Assembly (NCBI GenBank): GCA_047605445.1
Contig: JASGFP010000014.1
Location: 1 to 41,445, forward strand
Direction: 5' to 3'
Source of the DNA: JAJXWB01 sp047605445
Lineage (GTDB): Bacteria > Pseudomonadota > Alphaproteobacteria > Rhizobiales > Beijerinckiaceae
DNA: 41,445 nucleotides
The translations under genes were made by a program, and so were the position numbers. This document shows positions 32,719-39,839 of this stretch, in pieces (positions within the stretch are counted from its first letter, which is position 1; every line of letters begins with the position of its first letter). The notes beneath the pieces are model-generated. The model was given only the letters and a program-made list of their open reading frames with translations. It did no database searches and was not told the origin of the DNA.

Positions 32719-33851
32719 TCCTCTCCGAAGAACAGCAGATGGTGCGCGACATGGCGCGCGATTTTTCGCGAGAGAAATTGGCGCCGTTCGCCGCCGAATG
32801 GGATCGCGACCATCGCTTTCCGGCGGAGGCGATTTCCGAAATGGCGGGTCTTGGCTTTCTCGGCATGAACGTGCCGGAGGAATGGGGCGGCGCGGGGCTC
32901 GACTACGTTTCCTACGCTGCGGCGGTGATCGAGGTCGCGGCGGGCTGCGGCGCGGTGTCGACGATCATGAGCGTCCACAACGGCGTCGGCTGCATGCCGA
33001 TCCTGAACTACGGCGACGACGCGCAGCGCGAGAAATATCTGAAACCGATGGCGCGCGGCGAATGGATCGGCTGCTTCTGTTTGACAGAGCCTGACGCGGG
33101 ATCTGACGCCGCCTCCATCCGCACGCGGGCCCGGCTCGACGGCGACCACTACGTTCTCAACGGCGCGAAGCAGTTCATCACCTCCGGCAAGAATGCGAAG
33201 GTCGCGATTGTTTTCGCCGTGACCGACCCGGACAAGGGCAAGGCCGGCCTTTCGGCCTTCATCGTGCCGACGGATACGCCCGGCTTTCGGGTGGAGCGTG
33301 TCGAATTGAAGCTCGGCCAACATCCCTCCGACACTTGCGCGCTCGTGTTCGAGGATATGCGCGTGCCGGTCGCCAATCGTCTCGGCGCCGAGGGCATGGG
33401 TCTCAAAATCGCGCTCGCCAATCTCGAGGGTGGACGCATCGGCATCGCCGCGCAGGCGGTCGGCATGGCGCGCGCGGCGTTTGAAGCTGCGCGCGACTAT
33501 GCGAAGGAGCGCAGGCAGTTCGGCAAGCCGATCTTCGAGCACCAGGCGGTCGGCTTCAAACTCGCGGACATGGCGACGCGGATCGACGCGGCGGAACTGA
33601 TGGTGATGCGCGCCGCCGTTCTGAAGGATGCGGGGCTGCCGTGCCTGAAGGAAGCCTCGATGGCGAAACTGTTCGCCAGCGAAATGGCGGAGCAGGTCTG
33701 TTCCGATGCGATCCAGATCCACGGCGGCTACGGCTATCTCGCCGATTATCCTGTCGAGCGCATCTACCGCGACGTGCGCGTTTGCCAGATCTACGAGGGC
33801 ACGAGCGAGGTGCAACGGCTGGTGATTTCTCGGGCGATCGCGGCGGGGTAG
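32715..33851 (+). CDS. Acyl-CoA dehydrogenase
   Basis: The 378-residue FAD enzyme forms the 2,3-double bond of an acyl-CoA. All domains are present: N-terminal helical (MILSEEQQMVRDMARDFSRE), middle beta with CFCLTEPDAGSDAASIRT (about 120-137) and ITSGKNAKV, and C-terminal helical with the catalytic base Glu361 in YEGTSEVQRLVISRAI. HGGYGY before it and RRQFGKPIFEHQAVGF are family hallmarks. The pattern fits short or branched-chain (for example isobutyryl- or butyryl-CoA) enzymes, but the chain length is not certain. The ATG overlaps the thiolase stop. A repeat element follows its stop codon. Confidence 0.94.
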   Translation: MILSEEQQMVRDMARDFSREKLAPFAAEWDRDHRFPAEAISEMAGLGFLGMNVPEEWGGAGLDYVSYAAAVIEVAAGCGAVSTIMSVHNGVGCMPILNYGDDAQREKYLKPMARGEWIGCFCLTEPDAGSDAASIRTRARLDGDHYVLNGAKQFITSGKNAKVAIVFAVTDPDKGKAGLSAFIVPTDTPGFRVERVELKLGQHPSDTCALVFEDMRVPVANRLGAEGMGLKIALANLEGGRIGIAAQAVGMARAAFEAARDYAKERRQFGKPIFEHQAVGFKLADMATRIDAAELMVMRAAVLKDAGLPCLKEASMAKLFASEMAEQVCSDAIQIHGGYGYLADYPVERIYRDVRVCQIYEGTSEVQRLVISRAIAAG

Positions 33852-33858
33852 CAACGCC

Positions 33859-33950
33859 CGTCATTGCGAGCGGAGCGAAGCAATCCATCCCCGGAAGACT
33901 CCCGGCGCCAGGGGAAGGATCGCCGCGTCGCTTCGCTCCTTGCGATGACG
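33859..33950. repeat. REP-like palindromic intergenic element
   Basis: A 92-nt element begins CGTCATTGCGAGCGGAGCGA and ends with an imperfect inverse, GCTTCGCTCCTTGCGATGACG. The arms are about 33859-33881 and 33930-33950; ten bases (GCTTCGCTCC) pair perfectly with the left arm, and the outer part pairs with a 2-nt gap and one mismatch. Sequences of the form GTCATTGCGAGC...GCAATGAC are familiar as dispersed intergenic palindromes in Rhizobiales and other alphaproteobacteria. It sits between convergent genes, where such repeats are common. Confidence 0.75.
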
Positions 33951-33954
33951 GTTT

Positions 33955-34749
33955 TCAAGCCCCGAACTGCTCGCGCAATATTCTCTCCTCCATCGAATGG
34001 CCGGGATCGTGCAGCAGCGTCAGGCCGACGGCGTGGTCCATCTCGACCTCGACGCGCGCGATCTTGCGGAATTCGACCTGGTCTGCGACGGCGGCGACGG
34101 GGCGCTTGTCGGATTCGAGCACGTCGATCGCAACTTTCGCGCGGTCGGGCAGCAGCGCGCCGCGCCAGCGGCGGGGGCGGAAGGCGGAGATCGGGGTGAG
34201 CGCCATCAAGGGCGCGCCGAGCGGCAGGATCGGGCCGTTGACCGAGAGATTGTAGGCGGTCGAGCCCGCAGGCGTCGCCACCAGCAGGCCGTCCGCCACC
34301 AACTCGTCGAGCCGCGTCTGGCCGTCGATGGAAATGCGCAGTTTCGCCGCCTGATGGGTCTGGCGCAGCATCGAGACTTCGTTGATCGCGCGCGCCTCGT
34401 GCGTTTCGCCGTCGTTGGCCGTCACGCGCATCGCCAGGGGATGCACGACCGAGGACGTTGCGGCGGCGAGGCGCTCCAGCAGGCTGTCCTCGCGGAAATC
34501 GTTCATCAGAAAGCCAACCGAGCCGCGGTTCATGCCGAAGACCGGGAGATTGCGGCCCATCAGCTTGTGCAGTGTCTGGATCATCAGCCCGTCGCCGCCG
34601 AGCGCGATGGCGACATCGGCCTCGGCAAGCGGCGTCTCGCCGTAGAGCGCCACCAGGCGCTCGCGCGCGGCCTCGGCCTCCGGCGTGCCGGATGAGAGGT
34701 AGGCAAGCCGCGCGAATCTGCGGGGGGCGACCGGGATGGTTGGCGGCAT
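33955..34749 (-). CDS. nadK: NAD kinase
   Basis: NadK phosphorylates NAD to NADP with ATP or polyphosphate. The 264-residue protein has the GGDG motif at 51-54, the NE/D substrate region AINEVSMLRQ, and the conserved LVADGLLVATPAGSTAYNLSVNGPI stretch (about 148-172). The ATG at 34749 is preceded by AGGA with a good spacing. It is the last gene of the minus-strand group thioesterase, nitroreductase, NAD kinase, 70 nt after the nitroreductase stop. NADP supply next to a flavin nitroreductase is consistent but not proof of a linked role. Confidence 0.95.
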   Translation of the reverse strand: MPPTIPVAPRRFARLAYLSSGTPEAEAARERLVALYGETPLAEADVAIALGGDGLMIQTLHKLMGRNLPVFGMNRGSVGFLMNDFREDSLLERLAAATSSVVHPLAMRVTANDGETHEARAINEVSMLRQTHQAAKLRISIDGQTRLDELVADGLLVATPAGSTAYNLSVNGPILPLGAPLMALTPISAFRPRRWRGALLPDRAKVAIDVLESDKRPVAAVADQVEFRKIARVEVEMDHAVGLTLLHDPGHSMEERILREQFGA

Positions 34750-34819
34750 GATCCTGCTCGTTCTGGGCCGCTCTTGTAGGCTGTCGGCGGGCAGCGCGGA
34801 AGTGGCCGTTGCAATGGGC

Positions 34820-35485
34820 TCAGAGAAAGCGGGCTATCGCGTCCAGCGGCTTCTTCGAAATGTCGGGGACGCGGCAGCCCTCCGCCGGCTTGCCGGCCAC
34901 GAGCAGCACAACGGCCTTTTCGTTGTCCGGCCGGCCGCAGATTTCGTTGAGAAAGCCCATGGGCGAGGGCGTGTGGGTCAGCGTCGCCAGCCCCGCCTCG
35001 TGCAGGGCGGCGATGAGAAAGCCGACGGCGATGCCGACCGATTCCAGCGCGTAATAATGCTTCACGCGCTGGCCGTCCGGACCGACGCCCCAGCGCTGCA
35101 TGAAAATGGCGATCAGCCAGGGCGCGGTTTCGAGAAAGGGCTTGTCGGCGTCGGTGCCGAGCGGCGCCAGCGCCTCCAGCCACTCTTCGCCGGCGCGTCC
35201 CGCGTAGAAGGCGCGTTCCTCGTCCTCCGCGCCCTGTCGGATGCGCGTTTTGATGTCGGGATCGGAGATGGCGACGAAGGTCCACGGCTGCTGGTTGGCG
35301 CCGGACGGCGCCGAACCCGCCGCGAGGATCGCCTGCTCGATGATCTCGCGCGGCACCGGGTCGGGCGCGAAATCGCGCACGGTGCGCCGCTTGCGCAGGC
35401 GCGCGGCGAAAGCGTCGAGGCGCGCGCGGCTCTCGTCGCCGGAAACGCTCTCAAACGCCAGTGGAACGGTTTTGTGGCCGCTCAT
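34820..35485 (-). CDS. Nitroreductase family protein
   Basis: The 221-residue protein is an FMN-dependent oxidoreductase of the nitroreductase fold. The FMN phosphate-binding RKRRTVRDF (about 31-39), APSGANQQPWTFVAI (about 59-73) and the C-terminal ALHEAGLATLTHTPSPMGFLNEI segment are clear. Such enzymes reduce quinones, enones or nitro groups using NAD(P)H; the natural substrate is unknown. The start ATG overlaps the thioesterase stop (ATGA), so the two are translated together, with nadK downstream. Confidence 0.92.
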   Translation of the reverse strand: MSGHKTVPLAFESVSGDESRARLDAFAARLRKRRTVRDFAPDPVPREIIEQAILAAGSAPSGANQQPWTFVAISDPDIKTRIRQGAEDEERAFYAGRAGEEWLEALAPLGTDADKPFLETAPWLIAIFMQRWGVGPDGQRVKHYYALESVGIAVGFLIAALHEAGLATLTHTPSPMGFLNEICGRPDNEKAVVLLVAGKPAEGCRVPDISKKPLDAIARFL

Positions 35486-36399
35486 TCGTCTTCCGAACCC
35501 GGCGTGTGCCGCAGCATGAAATGGCCGAAGGCCGAGGCGATGGGTTTGGCCGGATCGTCCTGCCAGGCGCGCGCCTCGAAGGCGACGACGCGCCGGCCCT
35601 GCTTGACGATAGAGGCCTTCGCGTAGGTGTCGAGCGCCCGGCCCGAGCGCAGGTAGTTGATGGTGAGGCCGATGGGTTTGGGCAGCCGCGTCACTCCCAG
35701 TTCCTGCGTGAGATTGACGATGGCGGTCGTCTCCAGAAAGGCGCCGGTGATGCCGCCGTGGATCGCCGGCAGGATGGGATTGCCGATGATGCGCTGCGAG
35801 AACGGCATGACGGGCACGCCGTCGTCGCCGATACGAATGCCGAGGCAGCGCGCGAACGGACTGTTGGCGAAGCGGCCGGTGGGGTCGTCAGGCGCATCGA
35901 GCGGCGGCGGCACGGTATAACCGGCCGGCGGCTTGTCGCGCAGCATGTTGGTGCGATTGGCGCCGGCCATGAAGCACGCGGTGGCGGTGGCCACTGGCTC
36001 GTCTTCCGACTCCTGATAGGCGGTGGCGCGCACGAAGGCGATGGAGCGCGTCACCTTCACGCAGACAGCGTGCGCCTTGATGTCGAGGCCGGGCGTGGCG
36101 GGCTTCTGGTAGTCGATGCGCAGGTCGAGCGTGGCGATGGCGCGCTGGCCGTCGAGGCCGAGTTGCACCGCCATGCCGCAGCTCTCGTCGAGCATAGCGG
36201 TCACGACGCCGCCATGCAGCACGCCGGATTCGGCGTCGCCGACGAATACCGGCCGGTAGGGCAGGCTGGTCCAGGCCTCGCCCGGCTCGGCGCGGTCGAG
36301 CTTCAGGCCGCTGAGATAGCCGTAGACGGAGCGGCGCTTGTGGACGGCTTTCGACAGTTCCTCGAAGGACATGGTCGGAGCGGGAGACGAGTCTGACAT
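35482..36399 (-). CDS. PaaI-type thioesterase with two hotdog domains
   Basis: A 305-residue protein formed by two hotdog domains in one chain. Each carries a PaaI/YbgC-type active-site motif: LHGGVVTAMLDESCG (61-75; His62, Asp71) and AIHGGITGAFLETTA (212-226; His214, Glu223). The domains are separated by a Pro-rich linker (about 155-178). Most PaaI-type thioesterases have one domain and dimerise, so here both halves of the dimer are fused. It hydrolyses acyl-CoA; the chain is not known. The start ATG at 36399 is 75 codons inside a longer frame that overlaps repeats. It is the first gene of the operon with nitroreductase and NAD kinase. Confidence 0.85.
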   Translation of the reverse strand: MSDSSPAPTMSFEELSKAVHKRRSVYGYLSGLKLDRAEPGEAWTSLPYRPVFVGDAESGVLHGGVVTAMLDESCGMAVQLGLDGQRAIATLDLRIDYQKPATPGLDIKAHAVCVKVTRSIAFVRATAYQESEDEPVATATACFMAGANRTNMLRDKPPAGYTVPPPLDAPDDPTGRFANSPFARCLGIRIGDDGVPVMPFSQRIIGNPILPAIHGGITGAFLETTAIVNLTQELGVTRLPKPIGLTINYLRSGRALDTYAKASIVKQGRRVVAFEARAWQDDPAKPIASAFGHFMLRHTPGSEDE

Positions 36400-36479
36400 G
36401 GGCTTCGTTCTAGCGGATGGGACGCGGGGCACCAAGGCGCGCTTCGCCATGCGTCCCATCCGGCCCCTCATCCTCGGAT

Positions 36480-36547
36480 CGAAGTCGGCGCCAGCCGACT
36501 TCGCGCCGGCGCTACGCGCCACCTTCTCCCCACGCGCGGGGAGAAGG
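36480..36547. repeat. Intergenic repeat with two hairpins
   Basis: Two hairpins stand side by side. The first is CGAAGTCGGC / GCCGACTTCG (36480-36489 and 36494-36503; 10-bp stem, 4-nt loop). The second is CCTTCTCCCC / GGGGAGAAGG (36522-36531 and 36538-36547; 10-bp stem, 6-nt loop). The second, together with nearby CCCCTCATCC at 36466-36475, resembles a common alphaproteobacterial intergenic repeat. It lies upstream of the thioesterase operon. Confidence 0.65.
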
Positions 36548-36636
36548 AGAAGCGGCGCGATGCTGCGTCCGCCTGCGGTCCCGGCGCGCGAAAACGTTCC
36601 CGCGCCTTTCCGCCGGGTCATGCGATCGTCGAGGGC

Positions 36637-36690
36637 CGGGACTGATGTCGCCGGAATCTATTTTGTTTTGTGCCGGCGACATCAGTCCCG
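36637..36690. repeat. Perfect 18-bp inverted repeat with AT-rich centre
   Basis: The left arm CGGGACTGATGTCGCCGG (36637-36654) is the exact reverse complement of the right arm CCGGCGACATCAGTCCCG (36673-36690). The 18-nt centre, AATCTATTTTGTTTTGTG, is strongly AT-rich. Neither side shows a U-tract, so it is not a standard terminator. It could be a strong hairpin in RNA, a protein-binding operator or part of a dispersed element. Confidence 0.8.
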
Positions 36691-37046
36691 ACGCGGCTCT
36701 TGTCGTGCCTCGCCTCCATTGGAGCCATCGTTCCGGTTTTTCGGGGATCCGTTTGCACGGAAGCAGCCCTACTTGGCGAAACGGGCCCGTGACGAGCTAT
36801 CGCAACCCGGTCTTAGTGCCGAGCCCTTCGGAGAGGGTGGGCCGCGCAAGCGCTGCCGACCTTGCAAGAGGCCCCCCGGGACGCATGGACCGGTCATCCA
36901 CACGGCGCGGGCGCCGCTCCCCATCCACACATCAAGACCGCTCCGGATGCATCCTCGGCGGACGGGGACGAGGGCAATGAAACATATAATAGGAAAATAG
37001 TCAACAATGGTGACCGAGGTCAGGGGCCAGTCTTGCGTCCGCCGGG

Positions 37047-38105
37047 TTAGCCGCCGGGCATGGCGTGCGCGCTTTTCGGCGCAATCGTGAACTCGAACCT
37101 TTCCCGCTCCGCATGCGCATCCCATTGCAGGAAACGGTCGTGCGCGGCGAGGCAGCCGGCCCATAATTCGTTCCAGATCGCGAAAGCGTCCCGATGCAGC
37201 GGGGATATGCCGCGCATGAGCCTCCACCCGGTTTGCGTCAGGCGGATCGAGCCGCGTTCGGGGTCGTGCGTGCAGACCTCGTCGCCGGCCGCCGCCATCG
37301 CCATGAAGAAATCCGCGAAGGCGTCGGCGCCCGCGTGGGTCTGGCCGAGCATCGCGCGGCATTCGTCGTAGAAATGCATGCCCACCAGCCGCGCGGCGCC
37401 GCCGATCAGATGCCGCGCGTCCTGCGGGCCGAACAGGTCGATGGCCTCCGGAACGAGAGAGCGCACATATTCCATCGTGTAATTGCGCGCGGCCTTGTCC
37501 AGCCGCGCCTGCGGCCATGTCGCGCTTTCGAGCTTCGGCGCCTTGGCGGGATCGAACGGCGGCGCCTCTTCGCCGCGCGAAAAACGCAGGCGGTCCTCGG
37601 CCGAGATGTCGTGATCGTATTCGATGTAATAGCCTTCGAGCCCATCCTGCCCGTCCGGGGTCTGCTTGGTGCAGACAAAACCGAGGCGCGGATTCTTGAG
37701 TGTGACGCCATTGTGCGCGTGCCAGCCGCGCAGCACGGCGCGCGACATGTCGCCGGTGACGCCGCAGATGGCCGTCCCATCCCAGATCCAGCGCGGCGGG
37801 GCGTAGCGCACCCAGGCCTTGCGGTCGCTTTCGGGCATGTATTCGACGCGCACGCCGCCGATCTGGTTGGAGAGGTAATGATATTGCGCGCAGGCGACGG
37901 CATCCGGCAGGCCCGTCAGCCCGAGCTTTTCGAGGCCGGGCAGGAAGGTCGCCAGATGCTGGCGGCGGAAGATGCGAAAAAGGAGTTCCGAGGCGTCCGC
38001 CGAGCCGCGCCGCGAGGCGACGCGCAGCAGCGAGCCCGTGAGGAAGGCGTGATAGAGGCGCGCCAGCGCGCGCCATCCGGCGTTGGAATCGGCGGTCTCG
38101 GTCAT
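37047..38105 (-). CDS. Conserved-looking protein of unknown function (352 aa)
   Basis: I do not recognise this 352-residue protein. It is soluble, with no signal peptide. The first half is helical (GWRALARLYHAFLTGSLLR, LLFRIFRRQHLATFLPGLEKLGL), the centre holds WIWDGTAICGVTGDMSRAVLRGWHAHNG (given as positions about 106-133) and YYIEYDHDISAEDRLRF, and the last third contains VGMHFYDECRAMLGQTHAGADAFADFF. Acidic and His residues in the centre could bind a metal or ligand, which is speculation. Its start overlaps the stop of the GNAT gene (ATGA), so it is translationally coupled to an acetyltransferase and may provide or receive its substrate. Confidence 0.7.
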   Translation of the reverse strand: MTETADSNAGWRALARLYHAFLTGSLLRVASRRGSADASELLFRIFRRQHLATFLPGLEKLGLTGLPDAVACAQYHYLSNQIGGVRVEYMPESDRKAWVRYAPPRWIWDGTAICGVTGDMSRAVLRGWHAHNGVTLKNPRLGFVCTKQTPDGQDGLEGYYIEYDHDISAEDRLRFSRGEEAPPFDPAKAPKLESATWPQARLDKAARNYTMEYVRSLVPEAIDLFGPQDARHLIGGAARLVGMHFYDECRAMLGQTHAGADAFADFFMAMAAAGDEVCTHDPERGSIRLTQTGWRLMRGISPLHRDAFAIWNELWAGCLAAHDRFLQWDAHAERERFEFTIAPKSAHAMPGG

Positions 38106-38569
38106 GCCTGTTCGACTTCCAGATGTAGAAACTGGTTGAAGGCGCTTTTCTCGTAGCCGCCGAATGCGGGGCCGTCCTGGAATCCGCGCTTGCGGTAGAG
38201 CGCGAGCGCGGCCTCGAAGGCCGGCCCGCTGCCGGTTTCGAGGCTGAGGCGCTTCAGGCCCCGGCGTCGTGCTTCGGCAATGACATGGTCCAGCAGCGCC
38301 GCGCCGACGCCCTGACGCAGCGCGTCCGTCCGTGTGCGCATCGACTTCAGCTCTCCCACGCCGTCGCCCGTCTGCTTGAGAGCGGCCATTCCAATAGCCT
38401 CGCCGTCGCGTTTCGCGGTCCAGAGCGTGACGCCCGGCTCGTTCAGGCCGGAAATGTCGAGGGCGAACACAGCGCCCGGCGGCGAGTTTTCGTTCATCCC
38501 GCGCAGATGCTGTGCAAGCAGCGCCCGGGTGCTCTTACTCGACAGATCGTCTTCCTCGATCGACAGCAT
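38102..38569 (-). CDS. GNAT-family N-acetyltransferase
   Basis: The 155-residue protein transfers an acetyl group from acetyl-CoA to an amine. The GNAT core shows ELKSMRTRTDALRQGVGAALLDHVIAEARRRGL (about 73-105), which is motif A with the RQGVGAAL acetyl-CoA loop, followed by LSLETGSGPAFEAALALYRKRGF (motif B, about 108-130) and a C-terminal strand. The substrate is unknown. GGAG with 6-nt spacing sets the ATG at 38569. It is coupled by an ATGA overlap to the 352-residue unknown gene downstream and is divergent from the CoA-transferase gene. Confidence 0.88.
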   Translation of the reverse strand: MLSIEEDDLSSKSTRALLAQHLRGMNENSPPGAVFALDISGLNEPGVTLWTAKRDGEAIGMAALKQTGDGVGELKSMRTRTDALRQGVGAALLDHVIAEARRRGLKRLSLETGSGPAFEAALALYRKRGFQDGPAFGGYEKSAFNQFLHLEVEQA

Positions 38570-38645
38570 CGCAGCTCCGCGCTCCCCGCCTGCTTTTCTC
38601 TCCTGCCGCACAGGATAGACTGGACGCACAACAAGACAAATCAGG

Positions 38646-39839
38646 GTGGATCGATTGGGCGGGATATTGGAAGGCATTCGCGTGCTCGATTTCGGGCGCT
38701 ACATCGCAGGGCCCTATTGCGCGACGCTGCTCGCGGAATTCGGCGCGGACGTCATTCGCGTCGAGCGGCGCGCGGGCAGCGAGGACCGCTATGTGACGCC
38801 GGTCGGCGAGGATGGCGCGGGCGCGCTGTTCCTGCAGGTCAATCGCAACAAGAAGAGTGTGACGCTCGACCCGATGAAGCCAGAGGGGCAGGCTGTCCTG
38901 AGGAAACTGGTGGCGACGGCCGATGTGGTTGTCGCCAACCTTCCGAAGCAGACGCTGGAGGCGATGAAACTCGATTACGACTCGCTCTGCGCGATAAAGC
39001 CGGACATCATCCTCACGACCGCCAACGCGTTCGGCGACACGGGGCCGTGGTCCGACCGCGTCGGCTTCGACGGCGTGGGGCAGGTGATGTCGGGCGCGGT
39101 CTACATGACCGGCAATGGCGAGCCGCCGTTTCGCGCGGCGGTCAATTACGTCGATTTCGGCACGGCGCTGCATTGCGCCTTCGGCACGCTGGCCGCGCTG
39201 ATGGAGCGGCAGAAATCGGGCAAGGGGCAGATCGTGCAGGGCGCGTTGCTCGCCACCGCCTTGTCTTTTACCAACGCGACGCTGATCGAACAGGCGGTGA
39301 TTTCCGCAAACCGCGTTCCCACCGGCAATCTGGGCCAGACGACGGCGCCTTCCGACATTTATCGCGCGAAGGATGGCTGGGTGCTGGTGCAGGTGACGGG
39401 CGCGCCTCTGTTCGCGCGCTGGGCGAAGCTGATGGGCGAGGATCACTGGCTGACCGATCCGCGCTTTTCCGACGATCTCAAGCGCGGCGAAAATGGCCCT
39501 GTCATCAGCGAGCGCATGGGCCGCTGGTGTGCGGAGCACAGCGTGCAGGAAGCGGTCGATATTCTCGGCAAGGCGCAGATACCGGCGGCGCCCGTGCTGA
39601 GCCCGCAAGCCGCGCTCGACCATCCGCACGTGCGGGCCGGCGGCTTCATGCAGGAGATGGAATATCCCGGCCTGCCGCGTCCCGCGCCGGTGTCGCGCGT
39701 CGCGCTTAAACTCTCGCGCACGCCGGGCGAGATTCGTCATCGCGCGCCTGTTCTGGGCGAGCATACCGACGACGTGCTCGGCGCGCTCGGCTACGATGGC
39801 GCGGCCATCGCGGCGTTGCGCGAACGGGGCGTCATCTGA
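38646..39839 (+). CDS. CaiB/BaiF-family CoA-transferase
   Basis: The 397-residue class III CoA-transferase moves CoA between carboxylic acids. It opens with ILEGIRVLDFGRYIAGPYCATLLAEFGADVIRVE (about 7-40; quoted only in part in the family sense), and the catalytic Asp is Asp170 in NYVDFGTALHCAFG. GALLATALSF and RAPVLGEHTDDVLGALGY are further family landmarks. The substrates are unknown. Translation starts at GTG 38646; a TTG at 38655, with AGGGTGG 5 nt before it, would give a start three codons later and cannot be ruled out. The CHASE2 cyclase gene follows directly, its ATG next to this gene's TGA. Confidence 0.92.
   Translation: MDRLGGILEGIRVLDFGRYIAGPYCATLLAEFGADVIRVERRAGSEDRYVTPVGEDGAGALFLQVNRNKKSVTLDPMKPEGQAVLRKLVATADVVVANLPKQTLEAMKLDYDSLCAIKPDIILTTANAFGDTGPWSDRVGFDGVGQVMSGAVYMTGNGEPPFRAAVNYVDFGTALHCAFGTLAALMERQKSGKGQIVQGALLATALSFTNATLIEQAVISANRVPTGNLGQTTAPSDIYRAKDGWVLVQVTGAPLFARWAKLMGEDHWLTDPRFSDDLKRGENGPVISERMGRWCAEHSVQEAVDILGKAQIPAAPVLSPQAALDHPHVRAGGFMQEMEYPGLPRPAPVSRVALKLSRTPGEIRHRAPVLGEHTDDVLGALGYDGAAIAALRERGVI

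Larger units (their letters stand above)
36400..37046. other. 647-nt gene-free region rich in palindromes
   Basis: Between the stop of the 352-residue unknown gene (minus strand) and the start of the thioesterase gene (also minus) I see no credible gene. Frames through it are short, without ribosome sites or family signatures. It holds the repeat element at 36480-36547, a long perfect inverted repeat at 36637-36690, and an AT-rich patch with TATAAT at 36984-36989 in the plus direction that has no gene to serve. It must also contain the promoter of the thioesterase operon. Confidence 0.6.

Noticed and set aside
32073..33854. A 593-codon minus-strand open frame across thiolase and acyl-CoA dehydrogenase
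   Set aside because: It runs through two well-supported enzymes on the plus strand and has Arg/His-rich composition without motifs.
36417..36980. Open frames across the gap upstream of the thioesterase operon
   Set aside because: They pass through palindromic repeats, have no ribosome site and resemble no family, so I treat the region as non-coding.
36984..36989. TATAAT hexamer in the plus direction as a promoter
   Set aside because: No matching -35 box is present and the next genes are on the minus strand, so nothing is there for it to drive.
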